Positions 6,144 through 12,603 of a stretch of 17,457 nucleotides of DNA are shown piece by piece (positions within the stretch are counted from its first letter, which is position 1; every line of letters starts with the position of its first letter). Under the pieces are notes generated by a model, which did no database searches, had not been told where the DNA came from, and worked only from the letters and a program-made list of their open reading frames with translations. A program made the translations under genes and the position numbers. This DNA comes from an uncultured Porphyromonas sp. (lineage in GTDB: Bacteria > Bacteroidota > Bacteroidia > Bacteroidales > Porphyromonadaceae): contig UQDF01000047.1 in the NCBI GenBank assembly GCA_900539765.1, positions 1 through 17,457 on the forward strand, read 5' to 3'.

Positions 6144-8756
6144 TTAGAAGTTGATGCGTAGACCAGTAGCCCAGTTCGTACCAAAGCCGTAGTAGACGAG
6201 TGCCGTCTGCATGTCGTGATTCTTACCATCGCGAGCATCAGAAATGTACTCGGTGTTGGTCACGTTATTGACGTTGATGTAGACGATAGCGTCACAAGAG
6301 CCGATGTTAAAGCGATAGTTAGCACCGAGGTCTAGTGTGACGTAGTCGGGTAGGCGCCAAGCGTCCACCTTGTCGGTCTCCTTGGTACGGTTCGTCGGGT
6401 CAAAGTCTGCGTAGTTCTTGCCCGCATAGTTGAGGTCCGCTTTGAGACGGAAGTCCTTGAGTGCCTCCCATGAGATACCGAGTGCAGAGGTCATCTGTGC
6501 TGAGTTACCAACGTGTACACCCTTGACAAAAGCATTGATCGTGCCGACATACTGCTGTGCATCGTCGAAGACATCGGCCTTGACATCGTCTGCCCAGATC
6601 CAGTCGCCCCAAGAGAACATGAAGCGAATGTCTAGTGGCTTGATCGGTGTATAGGTAGCCTCCAGCTCGACGCCTGCATGGCGAGCATCTAGACCAGAGA
6701 TATTGGCCGTTGTGTTGTTGCCCATACTACGTGTGAGGCTCTTGTCTAGCCACTTGGTGTAGTAGCCGTTGAGGTCGATGCGTAGGTTTTGCATCTTAAA
6801 GCCGTAGCCTACCTCGCCCGTGAAGACGCGCTCATACTTAGCGCCTGTATTGATCGTCGTGTTGTAGCGGAAGAAGACATTGCGAAAGTATGGCGCGATG
6901 GTGAAGTATCCTGCATTGACAAAGACGTTGCTGTGCTCGAGGAACTTGTAGCTCGCTCCAGCCTTGACACTCCATGGGAGGTAGGTCGCCCAGTCAGAGA
7001 CGATCTTGTCGGGAGGTGTCAGCGGGTCATACTGCTCACCCGTACCGCCGAGGTTGACGTAGCGATAGCCCTTGTGCGAGATAGCTCCAGAGATGAAGGC
7101 GTTGAAGTTTTCGCCTGTGAACTCACCCTGTGCGAAGAGTCCGTTCCAGAGTACCTCACCGATGTTGTCGTACTGAATGTAGTCGCCCACCTGTAGAGGC
7201 TGGTAGGGGTTGTGGTACATAAGCTTGGTCGATGAGTTCTGCGGCTCTATATAGTAGTCACCACCGAGTAGATCCTCGATCACCTCACGGTGTATACCCT
7301 GGTAGAAGCGTCCGTCGAAGCCTGCGGTCAGCTTGAAGAGGTCGCTGAACTTATTGGTGTAGTAGGAGAGTAGGCCGTACCAGTTGTGCGAGTTCATCGC
7401 ATTACTGAAGATGAGCTGAGAGCCATTGTCAGAAGCTCTATTGGCCTCCATAACACGATTGAAGTCTAGCAAGCCATCGGGAGTGCCCATAAAGGCTGCT
7501 GGGTCTTTCGGGCGACCTGTGTTGTAGTCGAGTGTCAGCCAGTCGGTCTTAGCACCACGGATACGACGGCCACCACCATTAGAGATAGAGGCGTAGATAG
7601 AGGTGTAGATGCTACTCTCCTTATTGATATCCCAGTAGTGATTGAGCGAGAGCTGAGGCTTGTGATAGAAGTTGCGAGCGTAACCACCACCCTCTACACG
7701 TCCATTGATATATCCGTAACCACGATTGAGGCGACGACCCTCAGCCGCGTTGTGGTAGTCCTCGATGAGGTACATCTGTCCACGCTGGTTGTGCCACTGA
7801 GGTGCTCCAAAGGCGGTGAAGGATAGACGGTGGTGATCGTTGATACGCTTAGAGACATTGACGAAGTAACTCCAGCCTACGAAGTTGGTCCCGTCTACGT
7901 ATCCATCGCCTTGGCTACGAGAGCCTGCGAGAGAGATGGCCCAGCCATTGTCCATAAGTCCCGTCGAGACATTGAACGAGGTCTTGAGGAAGCCATCATT
8001 ACCTACACCCGTGTAGATGCTACCGCCTTTCTTAGCATCGGTACTCTTGGTCACCATATTGATGGTACCACCGACAGAAGAAAGACCTAGCTTAGAGGCT
8101 CCTAGACCACGCTGCACCTGGATGAAGCTACTGACATCGTTGAGTCCAGCCCAGTTGGACCAGTAGACCTTGCCTGACTCCATATCATTGATAGGCACAC
8201 CATTGATTAGGACACCTATATTATTAGAGTCAAAGCCGCGCAGGTTGATGCGAGAGTCACCGAAGCCACCGCCGCCCTTGGTCACGTAAACGGAGGGAGT
8301 CGCTTTAAGTAGCTCAGGGAACTCAATGTTTGGAGCTTGCGTCTGGATAGCTTTCATCGTGACGTTGGAGACGGGCACTGGCGTCAGTCGATCCTTGGGT
8401 ACGACCGATGCGATGACGCGTACCTCGTCTAGTCCGATAGCACTAGTCGCCATATAGACCTTGCCAAAGTCATAGCTACCCCGTGCAGAGGCTGGGACGC
8501 GCAGCGTCAGGGTCTCATAGCCTATGAAGCTCACGGTGAGCTGACTACCGGCCGCCACATTGAGCTGGAAGGCTCCATTGCTCTCTGTGTAGGTCCCTGA
8601 TGCTCCTCCATCTGTGTAGACAGCTACACTAGGTATAGGCTCATCTGAGCCCTCCTCTAGTATGGTTCCCGTCACCTGCACCTGTGCAAGTGCCGAGATG
8701 CTACTCGCCAGTAGGAGTGCGAGTGCTGTGATGATAAGTGATAAGCGTTTCGCCAT
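6144..8756 (-). CDS. TonB-dependent outer-membrane receptor
   Basis: An 870-residue outer-membrane transporter that would import a substrate using TonB-ExbBD energy. The signal peptide ends at SALA (24), before Q25. Residues 27-104 form a carboxypeptidase-like regulatory domain (VTGTILEEGSDEPIPSVAVYTDG, then FIGYETLTLRVP), typical of Bacteroidetes receptors. The plug domain covers about 122-237, with LLKATPSVYVTKGGGGFG, INLRGFDSNNIGVLINGVPIN and LGLSSVGGTINMVTKST. The rest is a beta barrel that ends in LRINF, with the terminal Phe expected for BAM insertion. LDEVRVIASV (109-118) may be the TonB-box region. It is shorter than typical SusC proteins (about 1000 residues) and lies before an unusual lipoprotein rather than susD. 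A promoter box is at 8854-8861. No Fur-like box or riboswitch is seen upstream, so iron, cobalamin and peptide ligands all remain open. Confidence 0.92.
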   Translation of the reverse strand: MAKRLSLIITALALLLASSISALAQVQVTGTILEEGSDEPIPSVAVYTDGGASGTYTESNGAFQLNVAAGSQLTVSFIGYETLTLRVPASARGSYDFGKVYMATSAIGLDEVRVIASVVPKDRLTPVPVSNVTMKAIQTQAPNIEFPELLKATPSVYVTKGGGGFGDSRINLRGFDSNNIGVLINGVPINDMESGKVYWSNWAGLNDVSSFIQVQRGLGASKLGLSSVGGTINMVTKSTDAKKGGSIYTGVGNDGFLKTSFNVSTGLMDNGWAISLAGSRSQGDGYVDGTNFVGWSYFVNVSKRINDHHRLSFTAFGAPQWHNQRGQMYLIEDYHNAAEGRRLNRGYGYINGRVEGGGYARNFYHKPQLSLNHYWDINKESSIYTSIYASISNGGGRRIRGAKTDWLTLDYNTGRPKDPAAFMGTPDGLLDFNRVMEANRASDNGSQLIFSNAMNSHNWYGLLSYYTNKFSDLFKLTAGFDGRFYQGIHREVIEDLLGGDYYIEPQNSSTKLMYHNPYQPLQVGDYIQYDNIGEVLWNGLFAQGEFTGENFNAFISGAISHKGYRYVNLGGTGEQYDPLTPPDKIVSDWATYLPWSVKAGASYKFLEHSNVFVNAGYFTIAPYFRNVFFRYNTTINTGAKYERVFTGEVGYGFKMQNLRIDLNGYYTKWLDKSLTRSMGNNTTANISGLDARHAGVELEATYTPIKPLDIRFMFSWGDWIWADDVKADVFDDAQQYVGTINAFVKGVHVGNSAQMTSALGISWEALKDFRLKADLNYAGKNYADFDPTNRTKETDKVDAWRLPDYVTLDLGANYRFNIGSCDAIVYINVNNVTNTEYISDARDGKNHDMQTALVYYGFGTNWATGLRINF

Positions 8757-8853
8757 ATATTCTGTAAGTGTTAGTGATTAGTATACTGGACGTTAGTGTG
8801 TGAAGCCTTTTGGGAGTGCTCCTCAGAGAAGCCACTCCATCTCCATTCACTTG

Positions 8854-8861
8854 CAAAAGTA
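8854..8861 (-). promoter_or_regulatory. Promoter -7 box for the TonB receptor operon
   Basis: On the minus strand TACTTTTG matches TAnnTTTG exactly, and would start a transcript near 8847 with a leader of about 90 bases. A TTTG occurs at 8876-8879, but at 14 bp it is closer than the usual 19-21 bp for a -33 element, so the upstream part is unsure. Confidence 0.5.
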
Positions 8862-8967
8862 ACTAAACATCTTAACAAATGCCACTCTAAGCTGTTTCGT
8901 TTTTGTTACGCCTAAATTCTGCAAATTAGATAGTTTGAAGAGAAGTGTAATGATATATGGCTCCACT

Positions 8968-9066
8968 TGACGTGTAGTGATATGTCAAATAGCTACACGT
9001 TACAGCTGACTTGGGGATGGACGCCCCTCGCTAGATACTAGCCGTGCGTCCCCACAAAGGGCTAGT
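8968..9066. repeat. Cluster of small inverted repeats sharing a 22-mer with the 11.8-12.1 kb block
   Basis: Several inverted pairs follow each other: ACGTGTAG (8970-8977) with CTACACGT (8993-9000), a GGGGATGGACGC / GCGTCCCC pair (9013-9024 and 9046-9053), and ACTAGCC (9037-9043) with GGCTAGT (9060-9066). Bases 9040-9061 are identical over 22 positions to 11913-11934, where they again form one side of a hairpin. The flanks differ but keep the ability to pair, which is the behaviour of an extragenic palindromic repeat family. Confidence 0.6.
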
Positions 9067-9100
9067 CGTAAGATTTGCTATATCTAGGAGGAGATGACAC

Positions 9101-9146
9101 AAAAAAAGCCCAGCACCTCTCAACGTATCGTATGAGTAGCACTGGG
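9101..9146 (-). terminator. Strong intrinsic terminator of rpsU
   Basis: Read on the minus strand, CCCAG pairs with CTGGG across a longer stem with an inner CTC/GAG pair, and is followed at once by GC and seven Ts (plus-strand A-run 9101-9107). It lies about 120 bp beyond the rpsU stop. Confidence 0.75.
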
Positions 9147-9155
9147 TACAGAAGA

Positions 9156-9187
9156 CGTAGGGAGTGTCCCCATGGGGACTCCCTACG
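9156..9187. repeat. Near-perfect palindrome in the rpsU 3' region
   Basis: CGTAGGGAGT plus CCCC on the left pairs with GGGGACTCCCTACG on the right with only a 2-base bulge; the centre holds the perfect palindrome GTCCCCATGGGGAC. It is transcribed between the rpsU stop codon and the T-rich terminator, so the rpsU message would end in two successive hairpins. Confidence 0.6.
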
Positions 9188-9267
9188 CAAATATTCTAGT
9201 CATCAAAGAGACCTCTCTACTCGCTGAGCGTACCAGCCGCTCGAAGCGTGGAGTCTCTAATAAGTCT

Positions 9268-9465
9268 TTAAGCGTCTAGCTCCTCTTGACGAAGTGACTG
9301 CACGTAGCGAGCCTTCTCCATCATACGACGCTTGACGTCTGAGGGCTTCTGAAATGCTTGGCGCTTGCGGAGATTGCGAATGGTACCGATGTCGTTGTAC
9401 TTACGCTTATAACGCTTGAGTGCACGCTCGATGTTTTCGCCCTCCTTGATTGGTACAATTATCAT
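9268..9465 (-). CDS. rpsU: 30S ribosomal protein bS21
   Basis: A 65-residue basic protein of the small subunit that sits near the 3' end of 16S rRNA. The start MIIVPIKEGENIERALKRYKRKYND is the bS21 signature, with the arginine/lysine-rich helix RNLRKRQAFQKPSDVKRR after it; length fits the family. In Bacteroidetes, bS21 with bS18 and bS6 helps hide the anti-Shine-Dalgarno tail, which explains why genes here lack such sites; in some relatives rpsU itself carries a strong Shine-Dalgarno for autoregulation. None is visible here: the bases before the ATG are A-rich. It is monocistronic, with its own promoter (9543-9574), a leader hairpin (9511-9531), a palindrome and a terminator downstream. Confidence 0.96.
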   Translation of the reverse strand: MIIVPIKEGENIERALKRYKRKYNDIGTIRNLRKRQAFQKPSDVKRRMMEKARYVQSLRQEELDA

Positions 9466-9510
9466 ACTTGCTATTTATTTGTATTACGTTTGTTGTGATG
9501 AGAATATTTC

Positions 9511-9531
9511 AAGGATAGTACGTCTATCCTT
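9511..9531 (-). promoter_or_regulatory. Hairpin in the rpsU leader
   Basis: AAGGATAG and CTATCCTT form a perfect 8-bp stem with a 5-base loop, about five bases after the predicted rpsU transcription start. A stem at the very 5' end usually protects an mRNA from decay; it could also be a site for feedback control by a ribosomal protein. Not matched to a named leader family. Confidence 0.5.
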
Positions 9532-9542
9532 ACTTCGGAGGG

Positions 9543-9574
9543 CAAAGGTACGAACTTTATTTGAACTAGCCAAG
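9543..9574 (-). promoter_or_regulatory. rpsU promoter
   Basis: On the minus strand TACCTTTG (9543-9550) fits the -7 consensus, and CTTG (9571-9574) lies 20 bp upstream as a near-consensus -33 element. Predicted start near 9536, about 70 bases before the ATG. Confidence 0.65.
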
Positions 9575-9601
9575 AGTTTAGCGCAGCTTAGTAGGTTAAG
9601 T

Positions 9602-9653
9602 GGCTAATTCCTATTTTGAGGTGCTGGGAGAGAAGCCTCCCAAAAAAGCTAAC
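9602..9653. repeat. Dispersed 52-bp repeat, copy A
   Basis: About 45 of 52 bases match the sequence at 17405-17457, starting with GGCTAATTCCTATTTTGAGG in both and ending in CTAAC. The 3' half contains TGGGAG ... CTCCCA followed by six As, so it could fold as a small hairpin. Both copies lie upstream of a minus-strand gene (rpsU; S41 peptidase). Copy B reaches the window edge, so the full length of the element is unknown. Confidence 0.7.
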
Positions 9654-9756
9654 TGAAGTGAACGGCGATGCGGTAAAGGAAGAAGTCTCTATTTCGAGTT
9701 ATTGCTGTCCGATAAAAGTCAGAAATTGCGTTTCGCCGCTACGTGGAGAATAAAAA

Positions 9757-9794
9757 ATAGCCACGTGGATATTTGACGTTTCCCACGTGGCTAT
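9757..9794. repeat. Perfect 12-bp inverted repeat
   Basis: ATAGCCACGTGG (9757-9768) and CCACGTGGCTAT (9783-9794) are exact inverted copies around 14 bases. The left arm starts the CCACGTGGATATT block shared with 69-81; at 69-81 the second arm is absent. CACGTG is itself a palindrome. Downstream of fhs, it may shape the 3' end of that transcript. Confidence 0.65.
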
Positions 9795-9797
9795 CGG

Positions 9798-9826
9798 GTT
9801 AGAGGTTAGAAATTAGAGGTTAGAGA
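9798..9826. repeat. Tandem TTAGAGGTTAGA repeat (dispersed repeat, copy 2)
   Basis: GTTAGAGGTTAGA (9798-9810) is followed at once by ATTAGAGGTTAGAGA (9812-9826), a tandem duplication of a unit that is itself built from TTAGAGG-like heptamers. A single copy occurs at 126-140, in the same order after CCACGTGGATATT. Confidence 0.6.
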
Positions 9827-9848
9827 CGTGATCCTGGGATCACGTCTC
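9823..9848 (-). terminator. Perfect palindrome downstream of fhs (possible 3' end)
   Basis: GAGACGTGATCC, TG, GGATCACGTCTC form a perfect 12-bp stem with a minimal 2-base centre, 22 bp beyond the fhs stop. No T-run follows on the minus strand, so it is either a weak terminator, a factor-dependent 3' end or an RNA-stability element. Confidence 0.45.
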
Positions 9849-9870
9849 GTCGGTTTACCCCACTTGCTTT

Positions 9871-11541
9871 TTAGCTCAGACCCTCGATGACTCCATCAAC
9901 GATGTCCATGTGGACGGCTTGTGGCTCCTTGGGTAGTCCTGGCATACGCATGATGCTGCCCATGATGACAACGATCATCTCAGCACCGCTGTTGAGAACG
10001 ATATCCTCGACCTTCATATCGAAGTCGCGTACGTCGCCATAACCCTTGGGATCTGCCGAGAAGGAGTACTGCGTCTTGGCGATGCAGATAGGGTAGCGCT
10101 CCATATTGAGCTCGTGGATACGGGCGAGCTTCTTCTCCGCCTTGCTACTATAGGTGACGTTGGCAGCGCCGTAGATGCGCTTAGCGATATGCTCGACCTT
10201 TGTCTTGACTGGCTCGCTGAGCTCGTAGACGTGATCGATAGGCTCTGAGGGGTGCTCCTCGATGGTCTTGACGACCAGCTCAGCTAGCTCGGTAGCACCC
10301 TCGCCACCCTCGCTGTAAGCATTATTGATCGCAAAGCCACAGCCTAGGACCTGCTCGCAGTGATTGCGTACGATCTCGATCTCCTCGTCGGTGTCGGTAG
10401 CGTAGCGGTTGAAAGCGACGACCACCGTCTGCCCGAAGTTGTGCAGGTTGTGCACGTGACGATCGAGGTTGGCTAGACCCTTACGGACGCCCTCTATGTC
10501 CTTCTCGTAGATCTGCTTCTCGTTGACATCGCCGTGCATCTTGAGACCCGCTAGGGTAGCGACGATGACTGTCAGCTTGGGCGTGATACCAGCTACACGG
10601 CACTTGATGTCGAGGAACTTCTCGGCACCGAGGTCTGCACCGAAGCCTGCCTCCGTGATGGTGTAGTCGCAGCAAGACATAGCCATCTTCGTAGCGATGA
10701 TCGAGTTACAGCCGTGGGCGATGTTGGCAAAGGGTCCGCCATGGATGAAGGCGGGTGTCCCCTCGGTGGTCTGTACGAGGTTCGGCTTGATCGCATCCTT
10801 TAGGAGGATGGTGATAGCACCTCCGATGCCTAGATCCTTGACACGAAATGGCTCCTTGGTCTTGGTGTAGCCGAGGAGGATATTGTCGATACGGCGACGC
10901 AGGTCGTCAAGGTCTGATGCAAGGCAGAGGATCGCCATGATCTCACTCGCGGGGGTGATGTCGAAGCCAGTCTCCGTGGGGACGCCATTGCCCACACCGC
11001 CTAGACCGGTGATGCAGTTGCGCAGTGAGCGGTCGTTGACATCTAGGACGCGCTTCCAGAGCACCTCGGAGAGTCCCTCGCAGCTATTTCTGTTCTGATA
11101 GATATAGTTGTCGAGGAGTGCGGTGATCATGTTGTGCGCTGAGGTGATAGCGTGAAAGTCGCCAGTGAAGTGGAGGTTGATGCTCTCCATAGGGAGCACC
11201 TGTGCGTATCCACCACCAGCGGCACCACCCTTCATACCGAAGCAGGGGCCGAGAGACGGCTCACGTAGTGCGACGGCGGCACTTTTGCCGATCTTGTTGA
11301 GTCCGAGAGCGAGACCGATGGAGACGGTGGTCTTACCGACACCAGCCTTGGTTGGTGTGATAGCTGTCACGAGGATGAGGTTGCTCTGGGCTATCTTGTC
11401 GGGGTCCATGCGTTCGTGTGATACTTTGCCGATGTAGTGTCCGTAAGGCTCTAGCTCTTGGTCTGTGATGTGGAGCTGGTGAGCGATCTCCTCAATGGGC
11501 TTGAGCTGACACTCACGAGCTATCTGAATATCTGATTTCAT
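9871..11541 (-). CDS. fhs: Formate-tetrahydrofolate ligase
   Basis: ATP-dependent joining of formate to tetrahydrofolate, giving 10-formyl-THF in the cytoplasm. The 556 residues are the usual length. The N-terminus KSDIQIARECQLKPIEEIA, the nucleotide-binding loop TPTKAGVGKTT (62-72), REPSLGPCFGMKGGAAGGGYAQVLPM, NLHFTGDFHAITSAHNM and the later FGADLGAEKFLDIKCR are all family hallmarks. In anaerobes without the Wood-Ljungdahl pathway the enzyme supplies formyl groups for purines or runs backwards to make ATP from 10-formyl-THF. The tRNA-Thr gene lies 92 bp upstream on the same strand, and I see no separate TAnnTTTG box in that gap, so fhs may be read from the tRNA promoter. The stop is followed by the repeat cluster at 9757-9848. 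Confidence 0.97.
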   Translation of the reverse strand: MKSDIQIARECQLKPIEEIAHQLHITDQELEPYGHYIGKVSHERMDPDKIAQSNLILVTAITPTKAGVGKTTVSIGLALGLNKIGKSAAVALREPSLGPCFGMKGGAAGGGYAQVLPMESINLHFTGDFHAITSAHNMITALLDNYIYQNRNSCEGLSEVLWKRVLDVNDRSLRNCITGLGGVGNGVPTETGFDITPASEIMAILCLASDLDDLRRRIDNILLGYTKTKEPFRVKDLGIGGAITILLKDAIKPNLVQTTEGTPAFIHGGPFANIAHGCNSIIATKMAMSCCDYTITEAGFGADLGAEKFLDIKCRVAGITPKLTVIVATLAGLKMHGDVNEKQIYEKDIEGVRKGLANLDRHVHNLHNFGQTVVVAFNRYATDTDEEIEIVRNHCEQVLGCGFAINNAYSEGGEGATELAELVVKTIEEHPSEPIDHVYELSEPVKTKVEHIAKRIYGAANVTYSSKAEKKLARIHELNMERYPICIAKTQYSFSADPKGYGDVRDFDMKVEDIVLNSGAEMIVVIMGSIMRMPGLPKEPQAVHMDIVDGVIEGLS

Positions 11542-11633
11542 TGTGGTACTATATTAGTGTATAAAGAAAAAAAGGCACCCCCTACAGGGTCGGGTAGACC
11601 ACTATAGACGACGCCCTAAGTAGGTGATGTAAG

Positions 11634-11706
11634 AGCCGAAAGCCGGACTCGAACCGGCGACCTACTCATTACGAATGAGTTGCTCTACCAACTGAGCTAT
11701 TTCGGC
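11634..11706 (-). tRNA. tRNA-Thr(CGT)
   Basis: A complete 73-base cloverleaf on the minus strand: acceptor GCCGAAA/TTTCGGC, D arm GCTC...GAGC with AGTTGGTA loop, anticodon stem ACTCA/TGAGT with loop TTCGTAA (anticodon CGT, reading ACG), variable loop AGGTC, and T arm GCCGG/CCGGC with loop TTCGAGT. The discriminator base is T and the 3' CCA is not encoded, so it must be added after transcription. Identity follows from the anticodon and the close match to known threonine tRNAs. Confidence 0.96.
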
Positions 11707-11721
11707 GCCTCATTGACGATG

Positions 11722-11752
11722 CAAAAGTACAACAAACTTTTGATACTACAAA
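11722..11752 (-). promoter_or_regulatory. Promoter of tRNA-Thr (and possibly fhs)
   Basis: On the minus strand TTTG (11749-11752), 19 bp spacer, TACTTTTG (11722-11729): an exact match in sequence and spacing to the Bacteroidetes primary sigma-factor consensus. Transcription would begin near 11715, nine bases before the mature tRNA. Confidence 0.8.
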
Positions 11753-11796
11753 ACTTTTGGCGAGATAGTGATCCCGAGCAATCAAAGTCAAAGCGA

Positions 11797-12067
11797 GACG
11801 AGTAACGATTTTGTAGGGACGCACGGATAGTATCTAGTGGGAGGGCGTCCGTTGTAGTACAGCCGTGACATGTAATCGGGACGCTGTAACCATTAACGGG
11901 GACGGACGCACGAGCCGTGCGTCCCCACAAAGGGTTACAGCGTCTGATGGCCGGATTTGTCGTGTTGATGTGGTTTGTGTAGGGGCGGACCTGCGTGTCC
12001 GCCCACAGAGCACACTGCGCTTCGACGAGGACGGGCGGACACATAGGTCCGCCCCTACAAATCGTAA
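11797..12067. repeat. Composite block of nested inverted repeats
   Basis: The block is bounded by TAACGATTTTGTAGGG (near 11802-11818) and its near-inverse CCCTACAAATCGTAA (12052-12067). Inside are three hairpin units: GGACGC (11817-11822) with GCGTCC (11845-11850); a nested one with outer ACGCTGTAACC (11881-11891) / GGTTACAGCGT (11933-11943) and inner GGACGCAC (11904-11911) / GTGCGTCC (11917-11924); and a 27-base pair of arms at 11978-12004 and 12033-12059 that differ at only two positions. The region is more GC-rich than its flanks. The open frames in it translate to low-complexity peptides of the VGADLRVRP / GRTHRSAPT kind that come from the repeat itself. No transposase is present, so it looks like a cluster of non-autonomous palindromic elements. 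Confidence 0.75.
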
Positions 12068-12243
12068 CACGTGTCGTCGCTACTCGTATCGATGTTGACA
12101 ACTTAGTCGACGAAGTGGAGTAAGTAAATATCCTAATTGAAAAACTTCTCGGAGGCGCTGTTTCTGCAAATAGCTAATCATTAGCGTGTTACGAATTTGT
12201 TTTGGAAAACTTTTCGACAACTATCGATTTTGAAGTTGTTTTA
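12068..12243. other. AT-rich gene-free spacer
   Basis: Between the repeat block and the nrdD promoter I see no gene. Small structures are a 13-base palindrome GCTAATCATTAGC (12173-12185) and a weak stem ACAACT (12217-12222) / AGTTGT (12234-12239). Confidence 0.4.
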
Positions 12244-12275
12244 TTTGGTCATCTCATCGGAAAGCTGTAATATTG
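12244..12275 (+). promoter_or_regulatory. Promoter upstream of the riboswitch and nrdDG
   Basis: TTTG (12244-12247), 20 bp spacer, TAATATTG (12268-12275), one base off the TAnnTTTG consensus. The start would be near 12282, so the whole riboswitch is inside the leader, which is about 320 bases long. Confidence 0.55.
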
Positions 12276-12338
12276 CACTCACAATAAACGAGGATGCTTT
12301 ACGCCGCCTGCCTTTCGTTCGTCTGCGATCTCATAATA

Positions 12339-12540
12339 CTATATAGGGTGCACTAGTGCACATCGCCTAGTCGCTGGGAAACTGGTGCAAGTCCAGTACA
12401 GAACCCGCTGCTGTAATTCTCGCCATAGAGGGGGATCATATATCCACTGTCTATAAGATGGGAAGGAGATCGCTCCAAGTAGGGCTACGCCACACACAGC
12501 ATAGTCCCGACGAGATAAGTCAGAAGACCGACCCTAGTAG
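12339..12540 (+). ncRNA. Adenosylcobalamin (B12) riboswitch
   Basis: All parts of a cobalamin aptamer are present in order. CTATATAGGGT (from 12339) pairs with ACCCTAGTAG (12531-12540) to close P1. The core runs GGGAAACTGGTGCAAGTCC then CCCGCTGCTGT (about 12376-12413), with the internal C-ACTG ... GGGAAGG segment at about 12444-12466. The 3' B12 box reads AAGTCAGAAGACCGACC (12517-12533; family form AGTCAGGAGACC). A perfect palindrome GTGCACTAGTGCAC (12348-12361) overlaps the P1/P2 side. No T-run terminator lies between the aptamer and the nrdD ATG at 12604, so control of translation start is more likely than termination; a small stem ACTTTC/GAAGT just before the ATG could be part of the switch. 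Binding of B12 would be expected to repress nrdDG. Confidence 0.92.
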
Positions 12541-12603
12541 ACGAAGATAGCACGAGAGCTGGAGAGGCGTGGGGGTCCTAACATTACTTTCGGGAATTGA
12601 AGT

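Larger units (their letters stand above)
8757..9100. other. Gene-free region upstream of the receptor
   Basis: This part of the 511-bp gap between the receptor and rpsU holds the receptor's leader and promoter (8854-8861), a leader hairpin with GGAGTG (8813-8818) pairing CACTCC (8833-8838), and then small inverted repeats from about 8968 to 9066. No open frame with family resemblance is present. Confidence 0.5.
9575..9870. other. Gene-free region rich in repeats between rpsU and fhs
   Basis: Together with the rpsU promoter and leader this makes a 405-bp gap. It contains dispersed repeat A (9602-9653), about 100 bases in which I see nothing (9654-9756), the inverted repeat 9757-9794, the TTAGAGG-type direct repeat (9798-9826) and the palindrome 9823-9848. 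Confidence 0.5.

Noticed and set aside
8757..9000. Possible riboswitch in the TonB receptor leader
   Set aside because: The leader is only about 90 bases and contains just one 6-bp hairpin; no B12 box, TPP or other known aptamer core is visible.
9798..9826. TTAGAGG direct repeats as a CRISPR array
   Set aside because: Units are too short, directly abutting and without unique spacers; no cas genes are near.
10481..10796. Short frames inside fhs
   Set aside because: They lie in other frames of a complete, clearly recognised gene and have biased, repetitive composition.
11697..12101. Open frames on both strands in the repeat block (up to 134 codons)
   Set aside because: They overlap tRNA-Thr or consist of the hairpin repeats; the peptides (VGADLRVRP, GRTHRSAPT) are translations of palindromic DNA and occur on both strands.
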